The notes beneath the pieces are model-generated. The model was not told the DNA's origin and did not search any database. It worked only from the letters and a program-made list of their open reading frames with translations. From Streptomyces sp. NBC_01707 (GTDB taxonomy: Bacteria; Actinomycetota; Actinomycetes; Streptomycetales; Streptomycetaceae): a DNA stretch of 64,000 bases. This document shows positions 48,276 through 57,421 of the stretch, in pieces (within the stretch, counting starts at the first letter, position 1; each line of letters starts with the position of its first letter). A program made the translations under genes and the position numbers. The stretch is taken from contig NZ_CP109190.1 in NCBI RefSeq assembly GCF_041438805.1, positions 8,990,001-9,054,000 of the forward strand, given 5' to 3'.

Positions 48276-49772
48276 GTGACCGGAGAACCCAACACCCGTC
48301 TGTCGGATCTGTTCGGCCTTGCCGGCTGGTCCAAGGGCGAACTCGCGAGAATGGTGAACCGGCAGGCGGCGGCCATGGGCTACCCGCAGCTGGCCACCGA
48401 CACCTCGCGCGTGAGGCGCTGGATCGACATGGGGGAGTCCCCCCGCGATCCCGTGCCCGAAGTGCTGGCAGCCCTGTTCACCGAGCGACTCGGTCGTGTC
48501 GTGACCATCGAGGACCTCGGGTTCGGCCGGCGCGGGCGTGTGGGGAAGCGGAAGGAAGTCGGGACGGAACACAATCCCGACGGACTGCCGTGGGCGCCCG
48601 AACGGACGGCAGCGGTCCTCACCGAATTCACGGGAATGGACCTCATGCTCAACCGACGCGGCTTGGTGAGCGCGGGCGCCGCGCTCGCCGCAGGATCGAC
48701 CATCACCGGCCCCATGCACGACTGGCTGCACACCGACCCCGTGTTGGCGGCCGACGCTCCACGGATCGACGATCCCTTCCACGCGGACCCGGCCGGCTTC
48801 GACCGGTACGAGGCCGCGCCCATCGGGTCGGAGGAGATCGAAGCGCTCGAACGGTCCGTCGAGGTGTTCCGCGCCTGGGACGCCTCCCGGGGCGGCGGAC
48901 TCCAGCGCAAGGCGGTCGTGGGCCAGCTCAACGAGGTGGGCGGCATGCTCGCCTACCGCCACCCCGACCATCTGCAGCGCCGCCTCTGGGGTGTTGCAGC
49001 CAACCTCGCCGTACTCGCCGGATGGATGTCCCACGACATCGGTCTCGAACCCACCGCCCAGAAGTACTTCGTCATCGCCGCCCATGCGGCACGCGAGGGC
49101 GGCGACCGCCCGCGCGCGGGCGAGGCGCTCTCCCGGGCGGCCCGTCAGATGGTCCACCTGGGCCGTCCCGACGACGCGCTGGACCTGATGAAGCTCGCCA
49201 AGTCGGGCTCCGGGGACATGGTGCTGCCACGCACCCAGGCGATGTTGCACACCATCGAGGCCTGGGCGCAGGCGTCCATGGGCCGCGGCCAGGCCATGCG
49301 CCGCACGCTCGGCAAGGCCGAGGAGCTCTTCGTATCGGACAAGAGTGATGTGCCGCCGCCCAGTTGGATGCAGCTGTTCGACGAGGCGGATCTGCACGGC
49401 ATGCAGGCTCTGGCGTTCCGTACGCTCGCCGAGCACGATCCGTCGGTGGCCATCATCGCCCAGCGCCACGCCAAGCAGGCCTTGGAACTGCGCGCCAACG
49501 GGCGCCAGCGCTCCAAGATCTTCGACTACATCTCGCTCGCCTCGGCGTGCTTCATCGCCGACGACCCGGAGCAGGCCGACCGATACGCGCGGCTCGCCCT
49601 GGTGACGATGGGGGAGACCTCCTCGCACCGAACCTGGGACCGGCTGCGCGAGATGTACCGGCTCACCGGGCAGTTCGCCGGGTACGCGAAGATCGAGGAC
49701 CTGCGTGAGGAGATCCATCTCGCGATGCCGCAGAGCTCCGTGATCAAGCGGCCGAGAAGCTCGGAGATCTGA
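48276..49772 (+). CDS. nsdA: NsdA-like regulator with TPR-type helical repeats
   Basis: 498 residues from GTG 48276 (GGGGGC upstream). The N-terminal 85 residues form a helix-turn-helix-like segment (SDLFGLAGWSKGELARMVNR, then TSRVRRWIDMGESPRDPVPE). A long alpha-helical region (about 180-480) has TPR-like repeats such as KYFVIAAHAAREGGDRPRAG and ALSRAARQMVHLGRPDDALD. This organisation and size match NsdA, a negative regulator of antibiotic production and sporulation in Streptomyces. Identification rests on the N-terminal pattern and general layout recalled from the family, so the symbol is probable rather than certain. Confidence 0.65.
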   Translation: MTGEPNTRLSDLFGLAGWSKGELARMVNRQAAAMGYPQLATDTSRVRRWIDMGESPRDPVPEVLAALFTERLGRVVTIEDLGFGRRGRVGKRKEVGTEHNPDGLPWAPERTAAVLTEFTGMDLMLNRRGLVSAGAALAAGSTITGPMHDWLHTDPVLAADAPRIDDPFHADPAGFDRYEAAPIGSEEIEALERSVEVFRAWDASRGGGLQRKAVVGQLNEVGGMLAYRHPDHLQRRLWGVAANLAVLAGWMSHDIGLEPTAQKYFVIAAHAAREGGDRPRAGEALSRAARQMVHLGRPDDALDLMKLAKSGSGDMVLPRTQAMLHTIEAWAQASMGRGQAMRRTLGKAEELFVSDKSDVPPPSWMQLFDEADLHGMQALAFRTLAEHDPSVAIIAQRHAKQALELRANGRQRSKIFDYISLASACFIADDPEQADRYARLALVTMGETSSHRTWDRLREMYRLTGQFAGYAKIEDLREEIHLAMPQSSVIKRPRSSEI

Positions 49773-49834
49773 TCCGGGGGCGCTGCGACGACAGGGCGCC
49801 GATCACCCACCGTCCTAGCTCCGCACCACGCGAG

Positions 49835-49853
49835 GCAGGCAGCTTCTGCCTGC
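49835..49853. terminator. Terminator hairpin between convergent regulator and phosphatase
   Basis: GCAGGCAG-CTT-CTGCCTGC, a perfect 8-bp stem at 49835-49853, between the stops at 49772 and 49895. Confidence 0.7.
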
Positions 49854-49894
49854 GTCCCTGTGCTGTGCAGTCGCGCTCCTGACCCGACCCGGGC

Positions 49895-51337
49895 TCACAT
49901 CCCGATACGGGCGACCAGCACGCATGCGTCGTCCAGGCGCTCGGTGCCACCGAACTCCTCGACGACCGTCCGTACGCAGTCCTGGGCCGTGCGCGCCTCG
50001 GCGAAGCGCGGTGCGAGTGCGAGCAGCGCCTCCGGGCCCACCCCCCGGTCGCTGCGGCGGGTCAGTCCGTCGGTGTGCAGAACCAGCACGTCGCCGGGCA
50101 GCAGGGTCACTTCGTCCTGCTCGTACGCCACCGAGGAGGCGGCGCCGAGCAGCACCCCGTCCGGTGATGGCAGGGGTCGTCCCGCTCCGTCGCGGAACAG
50201 CATCGGTGCGGGGTGACCGGCCTGTGCCCAGGCGAGAGTGCGGGTCACGGGGTCGAAACGGCAGCACAGCGCACTGCCGAGCGCGGGCTGCACGGAGGCT
50301 TCGAGTAATTGGTTGAGGTGGCCCATCAGGGCGCCCGGCTCGATGCCTGCCACCGCCATCCCGCGCAGCGCACCCAGCAGCATCGCCATGGCCGAGGTGG
50401 CCGGGATGCCGTGACCGGTCAGATCGCCGACCGTGAGCAGTGTCCTGCCGTCCGGCAGCTCCAGTGCGTCGTACCAGTCGCCGCCGATCAGATCACTGGC
50501 ATCCGACGGCAGGTAGCGGGCCGCGACGTCCAGTGCGCCGGTTCCGCGCTGCGGGAGCAGCAGCGAGCCGCGCCATGCAGGGAGTACGGCCTCCTGGAGC
50601 TCGACCGCCATACGACGCTCGGTCTGCGCCATGTGCTGCTGGCGTCGTAAGGTGTCGCCGGTCTGGCGCACCACGCGCTGGCTGCGCCGCAGTTCGCTGA
50701 CATCCCGCAGGACGGCCCACATGGAGGCGGTGCAACCGTCCGCGTCGAGAACGGGCTCGCCCATCATGTGCAGGGTGCGCATCCGGCCGTCGGTCCGCAG
50801 GATGCGGAACTCGCCGTCTATCGGCCTCCCGTCGACCAGGCAGTCCGTCACCAGTGTGGTGAGCAGTGGCTGGTCCTCGGGGAACAGCACGGACGGGAGC
50901 TCGTCGAGCGACAGCGGTCCCGCCTGCGGGGGCCGGCCGAAGATCTCGAACAACTCCTCCGACCAACTGACCTCGTCGGTCAGCAGATTCCACTCGGCGC
51001 TGCCCACCCGGCTCAGCAGCGCACCGGCCTGCGGCTCGGCGACGTCCGCCTGCTGTGCCCGTTCCGCGTCCTCTGCCGGCTGCTCCCCCGACCCGGGCGG
51101 CGGGCCTTCCTTGAGCTGTCCCAGATGCGTGCCGAGATCGTCGAGATGATGGACGGCCAGCTCGCAGAGCGCGCGCTGCCAGCGCAGCTGCGGATCGTCC
51201 TCGTCGACCAACACCGTGTCCCGCCGCACGGCATCCACGTCTCCGCGCAGCCGACGGGTCCGGTTGATCAACAGGTCGACGGCATCGCGCTCGGGAGGCT
51301 GTGGGGCGGGGCGGTCCGCGGACACATGGGACGGCAT
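49895..51337 (-). CDS. PAS-domain PP2C/SpoIIE-type serine phosphatase
   Basis: 480 residues. An N-terminal coiled segment (about 20-95) is followed by a PAS domain (about 105-225; WNLLTDEVSWSEELFEIFGR, then GEFRILRTDGRMRTLHMMGE) and a PP2C_SIG catalytic domain (about 245-480) with metal motifs GGDWYDALELPDG, GDLTGHGIPATSAM and HTDGLTRRSDRGVG. Proteins of this type dephosphorylate anti-sigma-factor antagonists and so activate alternative sigma factors. The ATG at 51337 has GGAG 7 nt upstream. A clean palindrome lies about 90 bp upstream. Confidence 0.88.
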   Translation of the reverse strand: MPSHVSADRPAPQPPERDAVDLLINRTRRLRGDVDAVRRDTVLVDEDDPQLRWQRALCELAVHHLDDLGTHLGQLKEGPPPGSGEQPAEDAERAQQADVAEPQAGALLSRVGSAEWNLLTDEVSWSEELFEIFGRPPQAGPLSLDELPSVLFPEDQPLLTTLVTDCLVDGRPIDGEFRILRTDGRMRTLHMMGEPVLDADGCTASMWAVLRDVSELRRSQRVVRQTGDTLRRQQHMAQTERRMAVELQEAVLPAWRGSLLLPQRGTGALDVAARYLPSDASDLIGGDWYDALELPDGRTLLTVGDLTGHGIPATSAMAMLLGALRGMAVAGIEPGALMGHLNQLLEASVQPALGSALCCRFDPVTRTLAWAQAGHPAPMLFRDGAGRPLPSPDGVLLGAASSVAYEQDEVTLLPGDVLVLHTDGLTRRSDRGVGPEALLALAPRFAEARTAQDCVRTVVEEFGGTERLDDACVLVARIGM

Positions 51338-51913
51338 CTCGTACTCCGATACAGGCGCGGCACAACCAGGTCTGAAGGGTGGACCGAAGACGACTGTGGC
51401 ACAGGCTGCGGGAGCCCGTAAGTAGTTTGGCAACACTCGATACGGTGTTGCTTCTGGCATATGCCACAGGCTGCGCAGAGCCCCGGTTCTTCGAACAGCC
51501 TTGCCTTCCACGGCCGTTGATGCAAGTCATCCGGCGCGTGCGGCTCGCCGCGCGCCTGCGCGCGCCGTTCCTGCGCGGGTCGCCGCACCTGATCGGGGCA
51601 TATGCGCTGGAGCCTTCGACGCTGAGCTGACACGCCGTCGGGCCGTGGCCCGGGCTTGCCGGGCTGCGGAGGCCCGTCCGCCACGTGTGCACGGCGGCGC
51701 TCGCGACGGTGATCACGACCTCGGGTCCGGTGCAGGGCCTGAAGGCGGGGAGGTCGATGTGTGGACGGGCGCGCGCGTGGATCTTCCCGGTTCGTCATGG
51801 GGTCGGGCTTTCGGTACCCGGTGTCCAAGGCTGGATCCCTCTCGATCTCGGTCCCTCCGTGCGGGCGTCCGGGACGGGAATGCGGCCCGGCCCTCTCGCG
51901 TTACAGCACCAGA
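51338..51913. other. Long non-coding stretch upstream of the L33/L31 operon
   Basis: About 576 bp between the phosphatase start and the Zur-like site. Open frames here have poor codon bias, no ribosome sites and no recognised domain. It contains the palindrome at 51430-51451 but no other clear element. Confidence 0.5.
51430..51451. promoter_or_regulatory. Perfect palindrome in the phosphatase promoter
   Basis: GCAACAC (51430-51436) and GTGTTGC (51445-51451) with an 8-nt TCGATACG centre, about 93 bp upstream of the phosphatase start codon. The arm length and spacing suit a dimeric helix-turn-helix regulator. The regulator's identity is unknown. Confidence 0.5.
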
Positions 51914-51936
51914 ACGAAAACGACACCCATTCCCGT
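51914..51936. promoter_or_regulatory. Candidate Zur box upstream of rpmG/rpmE2
   Basis: An imperfect palindrome of 23 bp. The left arm ACGAAAACGA and the reverse complement of the right arm, ACGGGAATGG, share 6 of 10 positions, and all differences are transitions except one or two. The A-rich left half resembles actinobacterial Zur sites (GAAAATGAT-type). It lies 40 bp before rpmG, a gene class that Zur represses in Streptomyces. Confidence 0.4.
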
Positions 51937-51976
51937 AAGGGTTGGATGGGGTCGGTGAGAGCGTCCGGAGGTGCCC

Positions 51977-52141
51977 ATGGCACGCAGTGAAGCCCGCCCC
52001 GTCGTCACTCTGAGGTCGACCGCCGGCACGGGTCAGACCTATGTGACACGGAAGAGCCGTCGCAACAATCCCGACCGGCTGGTTCTGCGCAAGTTCGACC
52101 CCACCGCCGGGCAGCACGTCCTCTTCCGCGAGGAACGCTGA
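51977..52141 (+). CDS. rpmG: Ribosomal protein bL33, cysteine-free (zinc-independent) form
   Basis: 54 residues, starting with [14 protein letters not shown] and ending LFREER; the core [18 protein letters not shown] is typical of L33. The CxxC zinc pairs of the zinc-binding form are absent (no Cys at all), marking the C- paralogue used under zinc limitation. GGAGG lies 6 nt upstream of the ATG. It probably forms an operon with the type B L31 gene 62 bp downstream. Confidence 0.92.
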   Translation: MARSEARPVVTLRSTAGTGQTYVTRKSRRNNPDRLVLRKFDPTAGQHVLFREER

Positions 52142-52203
52142 CCCGTCGGGCACGGTCGGCAGCGATAGTCCTCCCCGTCCATGACGCCAAGGAAGGAACA
52201 CAT

Positions 52204-52464
52204 ATGAAGCCCCGCATCCACCCCGTCTCCCGGCAGGTCGTCTTCCGCGACCGCGCCGCGGGGGTCGCCTTCCTGACCCGTTCGACCGCTGACGCCGACC
52301 AGCGTGTGGAGTGGGAGGACGGCAACAGCTACCCGGTCATCGATGTGGAGACCTCGTCCGCCAGTCATCCGTTCTACACCGGGACCGACCGGGTGGTGGA
52401 CGCGGCCGGACGGATCGAGCAGTTCCGGCGCCGCTACGGAACGACGCAGCCCGCCGGACACTGA
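52204..52464 (+). CDS. rpmE2: Ribosomal protein bL31 type B (zinc-independent)
   Basis: 86 residues: [20 protein letters not shown], then [20 protein letters not shown] and [11 protein letters not shown]. This is the type B form, which lacks the zinc-binding cysteines of L31 type A. AAGGAAGG precedes the ATG. With the adjacent cysteine-free L33 it lets ribosomes release zinc when the metal is scarce. A strong terminator follows at 52575-52607. Confidence 0.95.
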   Translation: MKPRIHPVSRQVVFRDRAAGVAFLTRSTADADQRVEWEDGNSYPVIDVETSSASHPFYTGTDRVVDAAGRIEQFRRRYGTTQPAGH

Positions 52465-52574
52465 AGCGCCGTGCGACCCGTCACAGTCGGCGGTGTCGAT
52501 TCAGGGGAACGGGGCGCGATGGTTTATCGTTCATCTACATGTGGATGACGCGGTGAGCGCCCACACTCGAAGCT

Positions 52575-52607
52575 GCCCCGGCTGGATTCCCCCGATCCGG
52601 CCGGGGC
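52575..52607. terminator. Terminator hairpin between rpmE2 and the DUF1275 gene
   Basis: GCCCCGGC (52575-52582) pairs with GCCGGGGC (52600-52607). An inner GGAT/ATCC helix extends the stem after a small bulge, and TTCTC follows. It serves the convergent genes. Confidence 0.78.
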
Positions 52608-52628
52608 TTCTCGCTGTCCGCCCGTTCC

Positions 52629-53306
52629 TCACCCCCGGGACGGTCGCCTCGGCACCATCTCGGCGAGCAGGGCCGCCGCCGCCATCGCCGCGGCGACCCA
52701 GGCAGCGGCGCCCGGCCAGAGCCGGACCGTCAGCGCGGTCGCCGTCGCACCCACCACGACAGCGATCAGCCGACCCATCACCCAGCCGTCCTCGCCACGC
52801 AGGGACCGCAGGGCCACCCGCCCGACAAGTGACGTCAGCGTGCCGGTGAAGTAGTTGGTCGGCGTCGCGCGGATCCGGCCCTGAATCCCCATCGCCATGG
52901 AGATCACCGCCAACAGCCCGAGCCGGTCCCCGCCGGACGTGATCAGCTCCAGCCCCCACAGCACGGCGCCCGCCGTGAGCAGCACCACCTCGACCAGCAG
53001 CATCGCCGGCAGCCGCCACCGCAGCCTCTCATCCATCCACGCGCCGCACGCGACCCCGCAGCCGTACGCAACGAGCGCGGTGACGACGCGCAGTGCGACC
53101 CCGTGCTCCCCGACACCGGCGGCGGAGCCGCCCAGCAGCACGAGATTGCCGGTCATCACCCCGGCGAACACCTGGCCGAGACAGAGGAAGGCGAACGCAT
53201 CCGCGGCCCCGGACGCGGCGGACAGAAGTATCAGTGCCCATTCGCCCCATGGATCGCGTGCGGGATCCGCGCTGAACCGGCCGGTGGGCACCGTAGGAGT
53301 GGACAC
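52629..53306 (-). CDS. YoaK/DUF1275 family membrane protein
   Basis: 225 residues with six hydrophobic segments. The family motifs ASGAADAFAFLCLGQVFAG, MTGNLVLLGG and GIQGRIRATPTNYFTGTLTS are clear. DUF1275 proteins are polytopic membrane proteins of unknown function. The start is ATG 53306. It is convergent with rpmE2. Confidence 0.85.
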   Translation of the reverse strand: MSTPTVPTGRFSADPARDPWGEWALILLSAASGAADAFAFLCLGQVFAGVMTGNLVLLGGSAAGVGEHGVALRVVTALVAYGCGVACGAWMDERLRWRLPAMLLVEVVLLTAGAVLWGLELITSGGDRLGLLAVISMAMGIQGRIRATPTNYFTGTLTSLVGRVALRSLRGEDGWVMGRLIAVVVGATATALTVRLWPGAAAWVAAAMAAAALLAEMVPRRPSRG

Positions 53307-53483
53307 GCTGCCACCCTAGGGTTCCGCTCCGTGAACCGACAGATACGTTGCGCGCGACTCCACGACTTCGGCGGCATCGGCGGATGCACCGGGCGGACAG
53401 CCCTCAGGCCGCGAACTGCTCGGCGCAGACGGCGGACCGGTGGCCGCGCTGCGCCGTGACCTCGTCGGCCCCGCCGGCACCCG

Positions 53484-54548
53484 TCAGCCCGCCGCGCGCG
53501 GCACGACCGTCGAGAGCACCTGGGTCAGCGCATGCCAGTCCGCGGTGATGATGCTTGCGTGCCGTCCCGCCAACAGGGCGAGCCGGTCGAGGGCCTGAGC
53601 CTGTGTCGGACTCGTGCCGTCGATGGCGGGCGCCACGTCGTGGGCGTCCGTCATCACGACGAGATACTGGTTCCGGGCGTACCACCCGGTGTCGATGGAC
53701 CCACCGGCGTACGTGGCGGCGTCCCCGTCGAAGACCACGAACCAGGGCCGGATGCCCGTGTCCGTGTAGCGCCCTCTCGGGTCACCGGTCTCGGCCCGGT
53801 GCACGGCGGGGAAGGCGGCCGCGTCCCCCAGCCGCCCGACCGCCGCGAGATCGCGCAGGTGAGTGGCGTACTCCCGGTCGGTCCACAGCGTGTCGGCGGG
53901 GTTGCCCTCTTCGACGGTCCCCGGGATCAGCTCCACGACGAAGCGCCCGGCGAGCGCGGACCGGGTGGGCCACCCGCCGGCCCGTACCGCCTCGTCGAGC
54001 GTGGCGTGCCCATCGGCCAGATCAGCGGGCCGGAACAGCGCGCTGCCGAGCTTGTCGGACAGCAAGGCGTCCAGTTGGGCGGGGCCCCGGCCGTTCTTGG
54101 CCTGGAAGCCGTCCTTGAGTTCGAGCTTCAGCACCACCGGCCGGTGTCCGGGGTGAGCGTCGTGCCAGGCCCTGATGTCCGCGAGACAGCCGGCCAGATT
54201 CTGATTGCGCGCCTTGGTGCGCAACTGGGCGGCATTCGCGGCGTTCTCGCAGTTGTTGTCGTTGCCGATCGGATTGCTGTGCGAGACCCGCCAGGAACTG
54301 CCGAAGACGTTGGTCCACACATCGAGTTCGAGAAGCGCCGCACCGGAGTCGAGTGCGTCGGCGAAGTAGGGATAGGTGCCCTTCTCGTACGCGTTGTGCA
54401 CACCGACACCGGTGGTCGCCGAGTAGGCGGACTCACCCGTGTCGGCCGAACGGGCGGATCCCGCAGTCAGTCCGACAGCGAGCAGACCGGCCGCCGCGGT
54501 CGTCAGCCCTCGACGCCATCCGTGTCCCATGTGCCGTCCGTCTCCCAT
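53484..54548 (-). CDS. Secreted phosphatidylinositol-specific phospholipase C1-like protein
   Basis: 354 residues. A signal peptide (WRRGLTTAAAGLLAVGLTAG) precedes a Ca2+-dependent PI-PLC1 TIM-barrel domain: VGVHNAYEKGTYPYFADALD (first His), ALLELDVWTN (metal acids), WRVSHSNPIGND (second His), RPVVLKLELKDGFQ and WFVVFDGDAATYAG. It is predicted to cleave phosphoinositide or glycerophospho-type lipids outside the cell. The ATG at 54548 is preferred because GGTGAGG lies just upstream; an ATG 15 nt earlier has no ribosome site. Confidence 0.8.
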   Translation of the reverse strand: MGDGRHMGHGWRRGLTTAAAGLLAVGLTAGSARSADTGESAYSATTGVGVHNAYEKGTYPYFADALDSGAALLELDVWTNVFGSSWRVSHSNPIGNDNNCENAANAAQLRTKARNQNLAGCLADIRAWHDAHPGHRPVVLKLELKDGFQAKNGRGPAQLDALLSDKLGSALFRPADLADGHATLDEAVRAGGWPTRSALAGRFVVELIPGTVEEGNPADTLWTDREYATHLRDLAAVGRLGDAAAFPAVHRAETGDPRGRYTDTGIRPWFVVFDGDAATYAGGSIDTGWYARNQYLVVMTDAHDVAPAIDGTSPTQAQALDRLALLAGRHASIITADWHALTQVLSTVVPRAAG

Positions 54549-55016
54549 GGTCCTCACCTTCATCGTTGATGCGAACGCGTCAAACGACAGGCACGATAGG
54601 AGAGTTGGGTGACGGGCAGGGGTACGGAAACCGGCCGTTCGGATCCGACGGCGACGACGGGTCGTCATCCCGGGCCGTACGGCCCGGGTGCTGGGCATGG
54701 CGGACCACGACGGGAGCCGCGCGGCCCTCGGTCGTGACCGGTCCGTGGACCGGGTGCCGGTCCGGCCGCGGCCCTGGAGGTCCGACCGGCCGGGGCGCTG
54801 ATCCCCGTTCCCGGTGGCCGGGACGAACGGCATCGCGACCTGATGGGGGTGACACGGCCTCGTCCCTACCGGGCCGGAAGCGACCATCACCCGGTCGGCC
54901 GGGTGCATCGGCCCCGATCGGCCCGTGACCGATTGCGGGCCGGTTTCCGAGGGCCCAGCGTGGGGTGATGACGTGTGTGCGGATGGCGTACGTGTCACCC
55001 GCCGAGGAGGAGCGAC
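54549..55016. other. Divergent promoter region, no gene recognised
   Basis: 468 bp between the divergent PI-PLC and DUF4389 genes. The open frames here are low-complexity Arg/Gly/Pro shadows without ribosome sites. No palindrome above 6 bp was noticed. Confidence 0.45.
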
Positions 55017-55790
55017 ATGGCTGACGCCCGGTGGACGGGCCCCAGGGGAGCCGACCTTGGCGAATGGCTGCCCGTCCTGGACCTCATCGAGCCGCCGCGA
55101 CAACGGCGACTCACCGTCCTGGTACGACTCCTCCTGCTGATCCCGCACTTCGTCGTGTTGTTCTTCCTCCACATCGCGGCCTTCTTCACCGTCATCGTGG
55201 GATGGTTCGCCGCCCTGGTCATGGGGCGGCTGCCCGAACCGGTCTTCCGCTTCCTCGCCGGATATCTCGGCTACCAGATGCGTGTCGGCGCGAGCTCGAT
55301 GCTGCTGATCGACCGCTATCCGCCGTTCACGCTGAACCCGTCGCCGGACTACCCGGTCCAGATCGAGGTAAGGCCCACGCAGCTCAACCGGCTGGCCGTC
55401 TTCTTCCGGCTGTTCCTGATGATTCCGGCGGCCGTCGTGCAGGGCCTCGCCTCGTCGGGCTGGTGGGCGCTGTCCTTCATCTGGTGGCTGATCACTCTCG
55501 TCCTGGGGCGCATGCCCCGCCCCCTCTTCGAGGCCTCGGCCGCCACACTCCGCTACACCATGCGCTTCTCCGCCTACTTCATGATGCTCACACCGGCCTA
55601 CCCCAAGGGGTTCTTCGGCGACGACGCCCTCTCCGTACCGGAGCGCCAGACACGTTCTGCCACCCGACCGCTGGTCATGAGCGGTACGGGGAAGGCCCTG
55701 CTGATCCTCTTCCTGATCGTCGGAGTGGCCGCCGACATCACCACCTCCACGACGACGTCATGGACGTCGGACACCGCCGACGACTGGTGA
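55017..55790 (+). CDS. DUF4389 domain-containing membrane protein
   Basis: 257 residues with a tandem DUF4389 layout. Two hydrophobic hairpins (LVRLLLLIPHFVVLFFLHIA, then FFRLFLMIPAAVVQGLASSG) are each followed by a GRMP/GRLPEP amphipathic segment, and a C-terminal single helix (ALLILFLIVGVAADITTSTT) ends the protein. Function unknown. GAGGAGG lies 7 nt upstream of the ATG. The DinB gene begins 42 bp downstream. Confidence 0.82.
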   Translation: MADARWTGPRGADLGEWLPVLDLIEPPRQRRLTVLVRLLLLIPHFVVLFFLHIAAFFTVIVGWFAALVMGRLPEPVFRFLAGYLGYQMRVGASSMLLIDRYPPFTLNPSPDYPVQIEVRPTQLNRLAVFFRLFLMIPAAVVQGLASSGWWALSFIWWLITLVLGRMPRPLFEASAATLRYTMRFSAYFMMLTPAYPKGFFGDDALSVPERQTRSATRPLVMSGTGKALLILFLIVGVAADITTSTTTSWTSDTADDW

Positions 55791-55832
55791 AAGGCCTGGC
55801 GCGGACTTCCGGCCAACAGGCATGATCATGGG

Positions 55833-56348
55833 ATGACTTGGACAGCACCTGCAGCGAAGCGCATCCCTGGCTCCCTGGTCGCCGGCGAGCGGGAGATGCT
55901 CACGGGATATCTCGGCTGGTTCCGCAGCACGTTGCTGCAGAAGTGCGCCGGCCTGACCGGTGAACAGCTCGCCGAAAGGACCGTTCCGCCGTCCAACCTC
56001 ACACTTCTCGGACTGCTCCGCCATATGGCGAAGGTCGAACGCACCTGGTTCCGGGAGCGATTCGCCGGACAGCGGCTGGACCCGATGTACGACCCGGCCC
56101 AGGGCAAGGACGCGGACTTCGAGGATCTGGACCCGGCCCGTGCGGCCGACGACTACGCACGCCTGGTCGAGGAGTGCCGCCTCGCCGACGCCGTCGTCGC
56201 CGATGCGTCGCTCGACGACACCTTCACGCACAACGGCGAGCTCTTCTCACTGCGCCTGGTGCATGTCCACATGATCGGGGAGTACGCGCGTCACATCGGC
56301 CACGCCGATCTCGTGCGCGAACGCCTCGACGGGGTGACGGGGGACTGA
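55833..56348 (+). CDS. DinB/DUF664 family protein
   Basis: 171 residues forming the four-helix DinB-like bundle. Likely metal ligands are the His in TLLGLLRHMAKVERTWF and the two in HMIGEYARHIGHADLVRE, the usual three-His pattern. In actinobacteria many are thiol-dependent (mycothiol) transferases, but the assignment here is only by fold. Confidence 0.85.
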   Translation: MTWTAPAAKRIPGSLVAGEREMLTGYLGWFRSTLLQKCAGLTGEQLAERTVPPSNLTLLGLLRHMAKVERTWFRERFAGQRLDPMYDPAQGKDADFEDLDPARAADDYARLVEECRLADAVVADASLDDTFTHNGELFSLRLVHVHMIGEYARHIGHADLVRERLDGVTGD

Positions 56349-56434
56349 GCGACCACTCCGTCGCTGCTCACGCTCCCCGGACACGGCCGGAGCCCGTGGC
56401 CGCGCCCGACGGGTGACCGACTGCCCGTCGGCAC

Positions 56435-56923
56435 CTAGCGTTCGCCGTTTCTCTCGAGCAGCCGCTCCACACGGTCGAACCTGTCGTGCAGCGCCCGAAG
56501 CTCTGCGTCGAACACCTCCTCGCCGTGGCGGGCATAGCGGCGAACCGCCCTGCCCACATGCTGGGCATCCTGCTCGGCCCGGCCGACGAACCATGTGGCG
56601 ATGGACGCGGTGACCATGCCGAAGGTGGTGATACCGGCCAGTATCATCACCGAGGCGATCACCCGCCCCCATGCGGTCACGGGGTACAGATCCCCGTACC
56701 CCACCGTCGTCGCGGTCTCGATGGACCACCAGACGGCTTTGGGGAAGGAGGTGATGTTCGCGCCGGCCGCGCCCTCCTCGGCGGGAACGACCAATGCCGC
56801 ACCGGCCAACAGGACCGCGGCCGTGGCCGCCGACACCGACAGGGCGGCCCGGGCATGAAAGGTGCGCCACCACCGGTTGGTCAGCAGGCGACCGAGCAGA
56901 AGCGCGAAGAACGATTGCTGCAC
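56435..56923 (-). CDS. Potassium channel family protein
   Basis: About 162 residues with one outer helix (ALSVSAATAAVLLAGAALVV), a pore helix and selectivity filter TVGYGD (residues about 73-78), and an inner helix (VIASVMILAGITTFGMVTAS), followed by a cytoplasmic helical coiled tail (LRALHDRFDRVERLLERN). This is a two-TM K+ channel subunit that forms tetramers. The start is uncertain: GTG 56923 (GGGGG 9 nt upstream) is chosen, but the frame is open to 57007. Confidence 0.82.
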   Translation of the reverse strand: MQQSFFALLLGRLLTNRWWRTFHARAALSVSAATAAVLLAGAALVVPAEEGAAGANITSFPKAVWWSIETATTVGYGDLYPVTAWGRVIASVMILAGITTFGMVTASIATWFVGRAEQDAQHVGRAVRRYARHGEEVFDAELRALHDRFDRVERLLERNGER

Positions 56924-57088
56924 GGGCAGAAACCCCCGGGCTCCAGGCAGAGAGAAGAGTGAGGGCGACGCTACCGTCGAACGGTCCTGGTGAGCGGCCT
57001 GACACACGCCGGTCCCGGCCAGGAAATCGCGTCCCTGCTTCTCACTTCGCTGCCTGGCACGCCCGTCCGTGTGCCCAGCTGCCCCGGC

Positions 57089-57421
57089 CTATCCCACGGC
57101 GACCGGCCGGTAGGTGCACACCTGAACGCCCGTATCGCTGGTGACCGTGGAAACCAGCTCCAGCGTCCGCTGCGCCCCGTCGTCAGGGAAGATCGTCTTC
57201 CCGCCACCGAAGATCACCGGCATGATCATGAGCCGAAGCTCGTCGACCAGGTCCTCGCGCAGGAGGATGCGCGCGAGTGTCGGACTCCCCATGACCAACA
57301 GGTCGCCTCCGTCGGTCCTGTGGAGCTCCCTGATGCGGGGGACCGCCTCGTCACCGGAGGTACGCGTGGTGTTGACCCACGCCGGCTTGTCGTCGTCGCC
57401 CAGCGTCGCGGACACGACGTA
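57089..57421 (-). pseudogene. 3' remnant of a dihydrofolate reductase family (RibD-like) gene
   Basis: The frame begins directly after the asnB stop codon with YVVSATLGDDDKPAWVNTTR and continues through GGDLLVMGSPTLARILLRED, LVDELRLMIMPVIFGGGKTI and a final CTYRPV. This is the C-terminal 60% of a RibD-C/DHFR-like protein, normally about 190 residues. The N-terminal half (start, nucleotide-binding strand, DGxxAxx motif) is absent, and no start codon precedes the homology. An internal GTG at 57415 could give 108 residues but would not fold as the family does. Confidence 0.72.

Noticed and set aside
51379..51990. Small open frames upstream of rpmG (for example 51379-51630 and 51685-51990)
   Set aside because: No ribosome sites, random-looking composition, no domain. 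Treated as non-coding.
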